DNA from: Brachyhypopomus gauderio
Lineage: Eukaryota; Chordata; Actinopteri; Gymnotiformes; Hypopomidae
Length of the DNA stretch: 64,000 nucleotides
Direction: 5' to 3'
Assembly (NCBI RefSeq): GCF_052324685.1
Contig: NC_135223.1
Location: forward strand, 18,669,822-18,733,821
Below the pieces are notes generated by a model. That model ran no database searches, was not told the DNA's origin, and saw only the letters and a list, made by a program, of their open reading frames with translations. Positions within the stretch are counted from its first letter, which is position 1. Each line of letters opens with the position of its first letter. Positions 54,676-64,000 of this stretch are shown here, one piece after another. Made by a program: the position numbers and the translations under genes.

Positions 54676-54710
54676 GATGTTCATAACATGTGATTAATGT
54701 TATGAACATC
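54676..54710. repeat. Perfect 14-bp hairpin
   Basis: GATGTTCATAACAT at 54676-54689 is the exact reverse complement of ATGTTATGAACATC at 54697-54710, with the seven-base loop GTGATTA. It lies 210 nt before the start codon of ependymin gene 1. Confidence 0.95.
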
Positions 54711-54919
54711 AATGCAATAACATTAAAATTTACAAGCGGAGACACTTAAGTGCACATGGGCAAACATACTATTTATACTGAGAAGAAAGCAATTTCCAAT
54801 AAAGCTGCGGCAGAACCATGTATTTTCTTATGCAATGGAGAAGGTCACGTGCATTCAGATAAATGAGCACGAGAGGTGTGATAGAGCACAGTCAAGGCTG
54901 CCTTCTGCTCCTCAACAAC

Positions 54920-55293
54920 ATGAAGCTCTTGCTCCTACTTTACATCTGCTCCTGTCTGGCAGAGAATCTTTGGGCTCAACCTCGTCCATGTGGTAAGTGC
55001 TTTTCAAAACATGGACAGGTCAGTTTTGAAGAATGCAATTTATATTGTATTCAATATCCTAACATAGTCTCTCTATGATGTATTGTCTACTCTAAATTTA
55101 AGTGTCACCACCAAGGATCACTGGAGGCATTTCAACAGTGAGTTACTTTTAAGTGGTGAATTATAGATTTAACATGAGCTGTTTTGGGACGTGCTTATGG
55201 CTCTATCAATTTCTATTTTAATGAGAATAGGCACATTGATGAACATACCTAATAATAACAAACTGCATAGCAAACTTGCTGCACCTCCAACTA

Positions 55294-55387
<94 letters not shown>

Positions 55388-56890
55388 GACAGACTACAAA
55401 GGACGGAGCTAAAACATCTTCAGGCGTATTCACATATGATTCAAGGGATCAGCTAGTTCGATTTAGAAACTTTGAATTACAGCACAACACCACACATTAT
55501 ACAGACCTGCTGATGAATTTCAAACAGGTACCAAAACTGAGTGAAATATACTCTTTAAACAATATCATTTTATCAAGTATTGTTCTAAACATATCTGTGT
55601 GCAAATAATTTCCAAAATGTACATGTTAAGTACAAATATAAAGAATAAATATGTGACTAAAGCTGCTTACTGTTTTTTTTAGGAAGACTGGCAAAACTGG
55701 TTTTATATCCTAATAATAATTTATATCTGTCCATGATGGAGCTCAAACATCACTAATGTTTTTTTTATTTTACCTTCATTTTATTGTAATGCATTTCATT
55801 TTAATATGTTTTTTTAATGGTTCATAAATTTTGTTAAAAAGGTATAAATACATTTTAATATTCCTATTATTATTATTATTATTTTAATCATTATTATTAT
55901 TGCAGTAAAAATGTATCTTTTATTTTAATGTCACAAAGTACATGAAGACATTTATGTTTTAGGTCAAGAATTTGTTTCAGAAGTCATTATTAAAGCTAAT
56001 CTGAGAAAGGATTACAAAGTTTTAGACTTACACCTAAATGTTCTTTGTGGTACACAGAAATTCATAATTGAGATCGACCATATTAGCCAGACCTGTAGGA
56101 AGAGAGCACTGGACACCCCATTCCACCCTATGCAGGTCCCCCCAACCTCTGTGTTCCTCGGCCAGGCTTTCATGGGAACCACCTCTATACCTGCAGGTGG
56201 TCTGCTGGTAAATAACTGGGTTGGAGAGATTTCAGAGATACAAGGTAAGATCGCGCACATGCATATATGTGCATGTGTGTGTGTGTGTCCGTGGTGGTGG
56301 GGTTGGGGGGCATTTGGTTACTCTCTAACCATAAATAAATAAAGGTAAAGCTATTTTACATTTGCAACCTTAATATTAAACTTTGCAAACTTAATACAAG
56401 TTTCAATGATTCTGTAAAACCTTTGCTGCATAATAAAATGGTACATGCAACTGACTATTTAATTTAAATTTAATTTTTAGGAAAATACATGTTTGTATTT
56501 TCTGAGTACACCTGTCTACCCATAATTGCCATGATTTATGTCCCAGGACTAGAATGGACAGCAGTCAGGTCTGTGTACTTGATATTTAAAACTTAAATGG
56601 CATTTAAAGTTAAAATGCTTAGAAATTATGTTTGACATTCCCCACTAATAATGTTATTAAAATACCTCCCAATTTACTATCTATATCCATAAGAATCTCT
56701 ATTACAGCTTATTAGTCATGAACAGTATTTTTATATACATGTTTGTATGTATTTTTTAATATGTAGCTTCTTCAATCAAGTCCTTATGGTGAACTCTAAT
56801 GATTTCACCCTTCCTGCATTCTGTCAAGAAGCCATGTTTGAAGAGACTGGCTACACTAACTTCATGAAAGCCATCCGTTCAGCAGTCTAA
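54920..56890 (+). CDS. Ependymin-like secreted glycoprotein, gene 1, 6 exons
   Basis: Ependymins are secreted, Ca-binding glycoproteins, classically abundant in teleost brain fluid; the related fold binds hydrophobic ligands. Exons: 54920-54992, 55103-55137, 55402-55527, 56058-56244, 56481-56568, 56767-56890 (TAA). Phases close to give 210 residues, near the family size. Seen: signal peptide MKLLLLLYICSCLAENLWAQ, the first family Cys in QPRPC, an N-glycosylation site HNTTH in exon 3, EIDHISQTCRKRAL in exon 4, YTCLP in exon 5 and FCQEAMFEETGYTNFM in exon 6. An upstream in-frame ATG at 54863 would add 19 residues before the signal peptide and is unlikely. Exon 3 lies 14 nt after a long (TCTA)n repeat. 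The nearest relatives are unspecified ependymin-like fish genes, so no symbol is given. Confidence 0.9.
55294..55387 (+). repeat. (TCTA)n microsatellite in ependymin gene 1, intron 2
   Basis: About 23 tetranucleotide units end 14 nt before the acceptor of exon 3 (55402), taking the usual pyrimidine-tract and branch-point area. Confidence 0.95.
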
Positions 56891-56999
56891 AGCACTCAAT
56901 TCCAGGAAAAGGTGCCTCAAACATTTTATATGTTTGACTGCCATTCTTGTAAGACCTGTCATTTCAGTGACATAGTTGATGCATTATAAAAAATCTCTG

Positions 57000-57005
57000 A
57001 ATAAA
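57000..57005 (+). terminator. Polyadenylation signal of ependymin gene 1
   Basis: AATAAA 110 nt after the stop codon, followed by a T/GT-rich stretch. Confidence 0.65.
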
Positions 57006-57599
57006 TCTTCACCTCAGGATTTTGTCATTTTGTTTTATCAAACAACAGTACCAACACAGATTTCCTTGTGTTACAGGTTTCCTAAGGTTTCTCTAGGCAG
57101 GTTGGCCTAGCGTAGGGATTTTTGCTTATTGACTGACTGATCCCTTTTGTCTAATCAGACATGCACAAGACAGTACTTTGTGCAGTGGCTGGCTAGTTAG
57201 TTATCTAAATTAGCAGTACACAAAATAAACAGCAATAAAATGCATTGTTGCTTATGAAGAATGATTATTGTTTTACCTGATGTGCTCTGCTTTGCCCAGT
57301 GAATTTTCACTGCACTGGGCTTCTCACAAGCATAGTAGCACAAATACCACAAGGTAAAGCAAGTATCACCACAAGTATTCTCTCCCCCTCCCACCCATTT
57401 AAGATAATCACAACATTTTGATACTTTGAGGAAATAGGACTTGCAAACCTGAGCTATTATTACAAAGCCAACAAGTTTATTCATTGGCTATGTAAAATGA
57501 AAGATCAGTTACAATTTAACATCTGTGTACATATTGAACAATGTAATGAAAACCTTATATATGAGTATATAAATGAAAGATTCAAGGGACTTGATAAGG

Positions 57600-57927
57600 T
57601 GTAGCTGTAATTGCAAAACATTCAACATACTAGTACTTTGATACCCTATGTCATATATTAGCTTGCAAAATGTTAGGTTTCTATAGGACTATAGGCAATA
57701 TTTTCAGTAATAAGACACATAAAACCGTTTTCTGTGCTTTCTTATGAGCTCTACCAAGTGTGTCTGATGCTATACTACGAAAACTTGCATAAAGAGCTTT
57801 ATGTAATGGATGGTAATCTAGTAAAAGTACACTTGCCCAGGTGTCTTGTTCATACACAATATCAAAACACTAAGCTTTCCCAGAATCAACACTACAACTT
57901 GTGTTTTTTCATACAACCAGTCCAAGT
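57600..57927. repeat. Duplicated unit, copy A
   Basis: Copy A of an approximately 310-nt direct duplication, whose partner begins about 616 nt later. Both strands hold short open frames (plus-strand MLSYELYQ). Confidence 0.8.
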
Positions 57928-58217
57928 ATGATGTTGAATATTTAAAGAATCCACATGTTCAGTGCATAATGTATTCTATGGATCAAGTCTGATAAGAGAT
58001 TTAACAAACTATACTTTGTATTAAATGTTTATAGTGTACACCTTGTTTAAATGCAATCAAGGAACTGGACTCAGACATTCCACACTCCCTAACCCAAGGT
58101 TTTGCTAATGGCCACCTCTTTATTTTAACATTACACATTGAAAACATCAGGTAAAATTAATTAAAATAATAATGCTTAGACTAATCAACAAGCCAAAGGC
58201 AACGGTGGTAAAATTCT

Positions 58218-58515
58218 GTAGCTGTAACTGCAAAGTATTAAACATACTAGTACCAATCTATGCCATAGATCAGTTTGCAAAATAGGATTATAGGCATTAT
58301 TCTCAACAGTAAGACACTGGACCATTTTCTGTGCTTTCTTATGAGCTCTACCAAATGTGTCAGATGCTGTACTATGAAGACTTGCATAAAGAGTTCCATG
58401 CAGTGGAGGGTCTAATAAAAGTACATTTGCTCCGGTGTCTTGTTCATAAACAACATCAAACACTACGCTTAGCCAGAATCAACACTACATGTTTTTTTCC
58501 ATGCAATCAGTCCAA
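58218..58515. repeat. Duplicated unit, copy B
   Basis: Copy B of the same unit. Relative to copy A it carries many substitutions and a 3-nt difference within the shared minus-strand frame (GRAHKKAQK in both). Confidence 0.8.
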
Positions 58516-59441
58516 AATAGATAAGGCTTCAACTCCAAGCATGTTATCACCTTCTGGTTCCTGCTTTCACAGAGGATCAATGTGCAGAAAATAGTCACAG
58601 ACATTTGGACAAATATTAACACAAATGTAATATGAAACAGAATCATTAACAATCATAACAAAACACAAATAAGACTTTCGGCATAAACTAAGAACAAATA
58701 TTATATGATCATCTAATGTTTGCAATATACAGTAATGGGAGACAAAAAATATAACAAGAACATCAACTGGAAACAAAAAATTTTAATTTTTGTGCGGAGA
58801 GGACACAAATTTACTACTACCCTCTCAACAGCTTTAGATGAGTCTCCTTGACCAAGGGACGTGGAACACAGCTAAGTAAACAGCACATAACATTGTCCAG
58901 GTTATGCACTGTGGTAGCACTTTTTAAAATGCTGTTTCAATGAGAGGTTTGTTTGAACAATCTATGTAATTTAGACATAGTTCTGAAAAGAAATTCTCTG
59001 CAAATATGAACATTTCAAAGGAGCAGTTTTATTGTACAATGAACACACTAAATGAATGTTTTCCTGGGTTATAAAATGCTGACAGTGCCAAATAAAGAGC
59101 TAAAATCACATTTTAGCAAAATACTCTTAAGCATCAGTTTTTTTTCTCATCTCAAGCAAACATCCCTTGATGTATATGGTTTTGATACACTATGTGTGTC
59201 CATGTACCCACACATGTCAATACCACCAACAGTTAAAAATTAACCAAGTGCAAATGCAATTTTATTCATGTATTGTGTTTAGGTGTCACCTCCACCCCCT
59301 TATCAGCTAATTTAAAGAAATGCCATTACATAATACTGCATGAGTAGGGTTGTTTTTCTAAATTATCATATTAAATTATCCTGAAACATGAAGAGATAGA
59401 AGAGACCTCTGTGAGCTAGTGGGAAAAGCTCACCTGGTTCA

Positions 59442-59450
59442 GATATATAA
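59442..59450 (+). promoter_or_regulatory. TATA box of ependymin gene 2
   Basis: GATATATAAG lies 60-67 nt before the gene 2 ATG, a normal TATA-to-start distance for a short leader of about 35 nt. A tissue-restricted secreted protein would fit a TATA promoter. Gene 1 has only a weaker ATTTATA at about 54770, roughly 150 nt before its ATG. Confidence 0.55.
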
Positions 59451-59508
59451 GAGTATGTCATGTGTACTGGAGTGCTTTCAAATTGAAGACTACCTTCTTC
59501 TCCAAAAC

Positions 59509-60861
59509 ATGAAGCTCTTTATACTGTTTTCAATCTGCTCCTGTCTGACACTGAGAGCACCAGCTCAGCTTCAACCCTGTGGTAAATATTTTCAGAACCA
59601 ATATTTTTATAGAACTATTTATATGCACATAATTGTTCATTGAAATTGCACTTTTTTGAGAAAAAATGGTAACATGGAATGAACATTTTTTTAAATATAG
59701 AAACATAATGCAAAAACTTTTTTCTTTGATAACTTTCAGTCTCACCACCATTTTTGACTGGCAATGCATTTATGGTGGGTTGTCTTGCAATATTAGCTTA
59801 CACTTATACACATGTTTACACTCTTTAGAACCGGCTCATTTAGCACTCATTCTCATCACTTTAGCAAACAGAGTATGGTGGCATCATTACTTCAAGCACA
59901 TTTGATTATGACGCACTGGGTCAGCAAATTCGCATCAGAAACTCTGGGACAATTCAGAATCGGACATTTTCAATGGACCTATTGATGCAATTCCAACAGG
60001 TAACTCCTTGATTTGTAATGCGCAAGAACGTTCATTTTGTATTTTCAAAATATCTAATAATCTCACTTCAGAGCTAAACTCATGGTACATTTTTTAATAA
60101 TTGAAATCTAACCTAAAAGCAAATTAAACATGCCCAGAAGTCAGAAAAAAATGACTCTCCGAAATCCCAAATGCAGAAAGTGGCCTACGAAATCGACTAT
60201 TCAAGACTCACCTGCAAGAAAGCAGCATTAGACAGCCCGTTCAACCCCATACAGATCCCACCAACCGCTGTGCCTGTGGCTCGGACGGTTCTAGGTACTG
60301 CCTCTATACCTGGAATGGGACTGCTAGCCAACACCTGGTACGGTGAGATACCAGAGATACAGGGTAGGTCACTATACTTGTCTGTTTAAAAAAAATTGTT
60401 AAAAATTTGTTGAAAATTAAGAACACAAAAATTTTCATTTTAAAAATATTTTTAATTGGTTTGTTTGACAAATTTAATTCCTTTCCAGCCAATTATACAC
60501 TTGTGTTTTCTGACAATGCCTGTCTTCCACTGAGTGGTACATACTCCTCTCCTGAGTCTGGAACAATTATAATGAGGTGCGAGTAGCTCCACTAAAAATA
60601 TCAACACTTCCTGAAACACTTTTGCATCAATGGCAACACTAGTAAATGTCAAAAAAATCTTATTTCCTCCATGACCTCTTAAAACGAATTTGTAATAGTG
60701 ACTATTTCCACCCCACCTCCAGCTTCTTTAACATCCTGCTTGGAATCCAGGATCCCATGGACTTCATCCCTCCTTACTTTTGTAGAAACGAAGAGCTGAA
60801 GGAAGAGAGGAGCCTGCCCAAGACCAACTTCTTTAAGCTCATGTCCTCTGCTAATCACTGA
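59509..60861 (+). CDS. Ependymin-like secreted glycoprotein, gene 2, 6 exons
   Basis: Tandem paralogue of the gene at 54920. Exons: 59509-59581, 59740-59774, 59874-59999, 60177-60363, 60489-60576, 60723-60861 (TGA), giving 215 residues. Five of six exons have exactly the sizes of gene 1 (73, 35, 126, 187, 88 nt); only the last is longer (139 against 124). Seen: signal peptide MKLFILFSICSCLTLRAPAQ, first Cys in QLQPC, EIDYSRLTCKKAALDSPFNP in exon 4, NACLP in exon 5 and PPYFCRNEELKEERS in exon 6. N-glycosylation sites are present as NRT in exon 3 and NYT at the start of exon 5. The exon 3 acceptor is the second AG in ACAGAG (59873); the first would shift the frame. The gene follows a TATA box and probably has a restricted expression pattern. 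Confidence 0.9.
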
Positions 60862-60896
60862 TTTTACAGGCATTAAACAGTCCACATGTTGCAAAA

Positions 60897-60902
60897 AAAT
60901 AA
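60897..60902 (+). terminator. Polyadenylation signal of ependymin gene 2
   Basis: AATAAA 36 nt after the stop codon, with a further overlapping AATAAA six bases on. This predicts a very short 3' UTR. Confidence 0.55.
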
Positions 60903-62364
60903 AAATAAAAATCACAATTCTGACAATTAAGTACACCATGAAAATCATTTATAGGAAAGATGCATCATAACACTTAATTGTTTCCCAATTGTTAAGAAGC
61001 AAGGCAATGTTCCTCATTACTGTAACAAACTAGAGAACTACAAAAAAAATCCCTCAGTATCAAGATTGTTACTTAGCTGAACTCTTCAGACATTAAATTA
61101 AACTTTTGCAGCTTCCACAAACTCATTTCAATGATAAATGTAACTATACCATTATTTCCCCAAAATAAAATATTTAAGTACATTTAAATGGCTCCATCCC
61201 AATGAGAGAAAAACATGACATTTTATGTAGTCTGAATACAACTAGAGTATTAAGCAGTCCATTCATGAGTTGACAACTTTTAATATTTCAATGACTCAAA
61301 GAATTCTCAAGCCTAAAATCATCAGTAGGAAACTTGGTCGATAAATCAGTAAAAAAAAAAAAAAAAAAACCCCGCACACCATGTACAACCAAGTACAAAG
61401 CACAGCATTGATTGCCGATTTACTATGGGCCGGAATAGCCCACAGTATCTTAAAGATGGTGGCCCATTTAGGTACAGTAGTGGACAATGCCTTGAAAGCA
61501 CACAAGTACTAGACATGTGTATCCAAATCGACAGTATAAAACTGATAGGCCTAACAAATACAAGAAATAAGTTAACTGTAGGTGTGTCGTCATCCCGCCC
61601 ACTCACCTTCAAAGCATGACCCAGCAAGTAAACCAGTGCATTTGCAGTCATATGAGATTTAAAATCCTGAAAACACACTTGTAAACAGAGCATGGGGAAA
61701 TTTTGATACATGAAAGAGGACAAAAGAGAACCAGAGGATAAACAGGCACGTTGAGAGAAAATGAGTCCATTATTACAATTTGTTTTCATACAGTCAATAA
61801 TCCTCCATAAACAAAATGGCAGAATGGCCCATAAAAATGCAGCGCACAATAAACCGTGGCAGAACCAGAGTTGGTCGTCAACCCTGCGCTGGGGTGAACC
61901 CAGCCAAGCATACATGAGAAATCAGTGCCAAGAAGGGAAAAAACCCCCGACAAACAAAATATTAACAAATGTCCAGTGGCTTTCTAGACAAAAACAATTA
62001 AAATAAAAACAAAATCATGCATTTATGCCTCCTTCAACTTGTCCACAGGATAAAAAGCATCGGTAGAAAACCCCCTAGCATTTTAATCTCATCATTAATC
62101 AAAACAACCCCAATCTCTCTTTAATTCTACTGCATTTACCGATCCAGCAAAAAAAAATAGCTGTGTGCTGTCAAACTCATTGATAATTTGCTCCTTTGTC
62201 ACATTTGAAAAAAAAATGACCATACTGTTAAGTAATTAGGATGTGTGTGTGCATGAACCAGTCTCTAAGAGTGTTGCATGATGGACAGGGCCACTGCCGC
62301 CCCCCAGAAGACAGCTCCGTATAGCATTGCTCAAGGAAAAGAGCCACAGGATCAGGTGTCTTCT
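60903..62364 (-). other. Presumed 3' UTR of the right-edge gene
   Basis: Sequence after the TAA of the minus-strand gene at the right edge. A poly(A) run on the plus strand lies at 61351-61369. A 189-codon minus-strand frame at 61346-61915 ends in a poly-Phe artefact of that run and resembles nothing known. The boundary between this 3' UTR and the ependymin gene 2 3' end is not resolved. Confidence 0.4.
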
Positions 62365-63474
62365 TTACTCATCTGACCCAGCTGAACGTTTCTGCGTCCG
62401 CTTACGTGGCGATCTTCTTGGGGAGGCCTTATCTGGAGGCAAATCAGGTAATTGCATTAGCCTTACAGTAATTTCACCACCAATATAGCATTCAAATGAC
62501 AGATTATAATTTATTTTTAAGTAATAAATGACAAACATTGGTTCCTTAAACTAGATCTCACAGCATCAGTAATACTATCCACAGTTTTTTTTTTTACACT
62601 GGTCCGAGTTACATTTAAATACTTCAGATAATTTTTATCTATCAGAAATAATCCCCCTTTTGTAGCCCAGTAAATTATTGTGGTCATGACAAAACCTCAC
62701 CAAGTCCACACCAGATCTGAAGAGGAGGCTAGAACTGCAGTAAGTTTTGGCCTCAGTGAGAATGAAATTAAGCTTCTAATAAGGTTTTTCCAAATGTGTA
62801 CCTGTACTATCGTCAGATTTGTGTTTATAAATGGCTTAAAAACATGAATATTCTTATGTCTAGCAAAGATATTTACTGTGATCAGTTACAGGAGGAAACA
62901 TTTATAATACATATTCCTTCATCATCTCTACTAAATCACGGTACTACCACATGTTCCTGACAGGTGAAAGGAATTCTCACCTCGCCGACTCTGCACTGAG
63001 GATGCAAGAGGAGAGGGAAAAGGAGGACAGAATGAGTGACCCAGAAAGCAAGCAAGAGCACCACCAAATCAGCACATCGGCCAAGACCATGCAAGACTAA
63101 ACGAAGGTAAAAGGTGCCAAGAAGGTGTTTGTGAAGAACAGTTCTAACATGTATAGGTCAAACGTAGGGAAAAGATAGGAAAAGGCAGGAAAGTAATTTC
63201 TTTACACAAAGTAGAAAAGAATCTGGTTTGGCATCAAAACTAAAATGGTACCAAAACAGTAAAGTAAACCTGCTAATCCACCATATCACTATTACCACAC
63301 TTTCAAATAAAGTGGCCTTTGCTATAATAAAGATTAAACACTTGGAATGCTTGATTGCACCGACAAACAGCAGGACTCACTGATCTGATTGAGTGTCTCC
63401 TGAGGAATCCAGCTCATATCAACGTCATTATGGTTGGCGGTTCCCATCTCCACCTTGGCCACAGGTCTTCTCCT
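62365..63474 (-). CDS. Unidentified gene, last coding exons, partial; basic Ser-Pro-rich C-terminus
   Basis: I do not recognise the protein. Transcript order: exon 63474-63381 (phase 0 to 1; [20 protein letters not shown] then [11 protein letters not shown]), an optional 15-nt microexon 62995-62981 (QSRR), and terminal exon 62432-62365 ending in TAA ([20 protein letters not shown] then E). All junctions have AG and GT signals (acceptor CTCTGCAG, donor GTGAGT; acceptor CTCAG, donor GTGAGA; acceptor TTTGCCTCCAG). With or without the microexon the frame continues. The tail, with SPRR, SPRKR and a run of Lys/Arg, looks like a nuclear protein tail with Cdk-type SP sites; this is inference. The rest of the gene lies to the right of the window. 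Confidence 0.7.
62981..62995 (-). CDS. Candidate 15-nt microexon
   Basis: On the minus strand, CATCCTCAG is followed by the 15 bases TGCAGAGTCGGCGAG and then GTGAGA. Inclusion changes the join from N-KASP to M-QSRR-D-KASP without a frameshift. A nearer AG inside it (62991-62992) would give a 10-nt exon and a frameshift. Confidence 0.5.
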
Positions 63475-64000
63475 CTGCAGAGGTACCAAGAGCATGCACA
63501 TTAAACTCTGTTTAATACTCTTCAGCTATTCTCAACGCCCATCTTCACATCTCAATACTACAACTTCATATTCTGTTTAAGTCTTGATCACTGCAGATGT
63601 GATACAAATCAGCCTTAGATAAACTAGCTTCCTACTTTTGCAGCAGCCTAAAAACTTGCTACTCTCACTTCTCCTTCCTCCAAGCTCTTCAGAAACTACC
63701 TTATGTTTGCCTTTCCTGCTCCTTCTCTGGATCACCTACAAAAACACCACATTTTTACCACCTACAACCACCAGCACTTATGTTGATTTCATCAGAGAGC
63801 TGGTATTACTATAACCTTGAGCTGGTGATACCAATAAGATAGAAAGCAGACAATATAACTGCATGTAAAAACTTGAATATTGGCTGAAACATCGTGGCTT
63901 TAGACATAAAAACCCACAAATAGCAAACTAAATCAATTAGTAGATAAAAACAATGTTAAACCAATTGTGACACAAACACTAACTCAAAGGTTTATGTAAC
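63475..64000 (-). other. Intron of the right-edge gene
   Basis: Sequence upstream of the exon at 63474 on the minus strand. No further exon is recognisable before the window ends. Confidence 0.45.

Larger units (their letters stand above)
57006..59430. other. Spacer between the ependymin genes, with a diverged duplicated unit
   Basis: AT-rich spacer. Two related units lie in the same orientation at about 57600-57927 and 58218-58515. Both start with GTAGCTGTAA and TGCAAA and share CTTTCTTATGAGCTCTACCAA. The rest shows no recognisable exon. Confidence 0.7.

Noticed and set aside
61346-61915. 189-codon minus-strand open frame
   Set aside because: It ends in a poly-Phe run from a poly(A/T) tract, has no recognisable domain and lies in the presumed 3' UTR of the right-edge gene. 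A protein search could still overturn this.

Overview
This window is eukaryotic, spliced DNA from a ray-finned (teleost) fish. Genes are split into short exons with consensus GT-AG junctions. Introns and spacers are AT-rich and hold many pure microsatellites, Tc1/mariner relics and LINE fragments. Two tandem ependymin-family genes, a fish-expanded family, agree with this. A short SINE-like piece near 28300 hints at an otophysan fish, but that is weak.

Layout on the + axis: (1) 1-6640, 3' half of a type IB DNA topoisomerase gene (top1mt or top1, + strand), cut by the left edge. (2) 6641-18120, about 11 kb without a recognisable gene, holding two decayed Tc1-like transposons and several microsatellites. 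(3) 18445-23389, complete apcdd1 (+), a Wnt antagonist. (4) 30655-24613, complete vapa (-), an ER tail-anchored FFAT receptor, with an extra in-frame candidate cassette exon. (5) 31706-43710, complete ppp4r1 (+), HEAT-repeat regulatory subunit of protein phosphatase 4, arranged head to head with vapa across a CpG-rich, minisatellite-bearing interval. (6) 51505-46343, complete twsg1 (-), a secreted BMP modulator whose first coding intron region is followed downstream by a Tc1 element that itself contains a LINE 3' end. (7) 54920-56890 and 59509-60861, two complete tandem ependymin-like genes (+) with almost identical exon sizes. (8) 63474-62365, the last coding exons of an unidentified - strand gene with a basic C-terminus and a 15-nt candidate microexon, running off the right edge.

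The order apcdd1-vapa-ppp4r1-twsg1 is the content of human 18p11.22, and the vapa C-terminus (VAPA type, not VAPB) supports that copy rather than the 20q13 paralogous block (APCDD1L, VAPB, PPP4R1L). The genes do not form one pathway; apcdd1 and twsg1 are both extracellular modulators of developmental signals (Wnt and BMP), the others are housekeeping genes.

The most unusual recurring sequence property is that long pure dinucleotide repeats occupy the polypyrimidine-tract position immediately before real coding exons: (TG)20 and (CT)41 in the topoisomerase gene and a ~100-nt (TC) tract in ppp4r1. I found no clear new biological system; the best leads are these repeat-built splice acceptors, the vapa cassette exon, the 15-nt microexon, a perfect hairpin upstream of ependymin gene 1 and a diverged duplicated unit between the ependymin genes. 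All exon boundaries were read by eye from splice signals, phase and remembered protein families; none was tested against transcripts.
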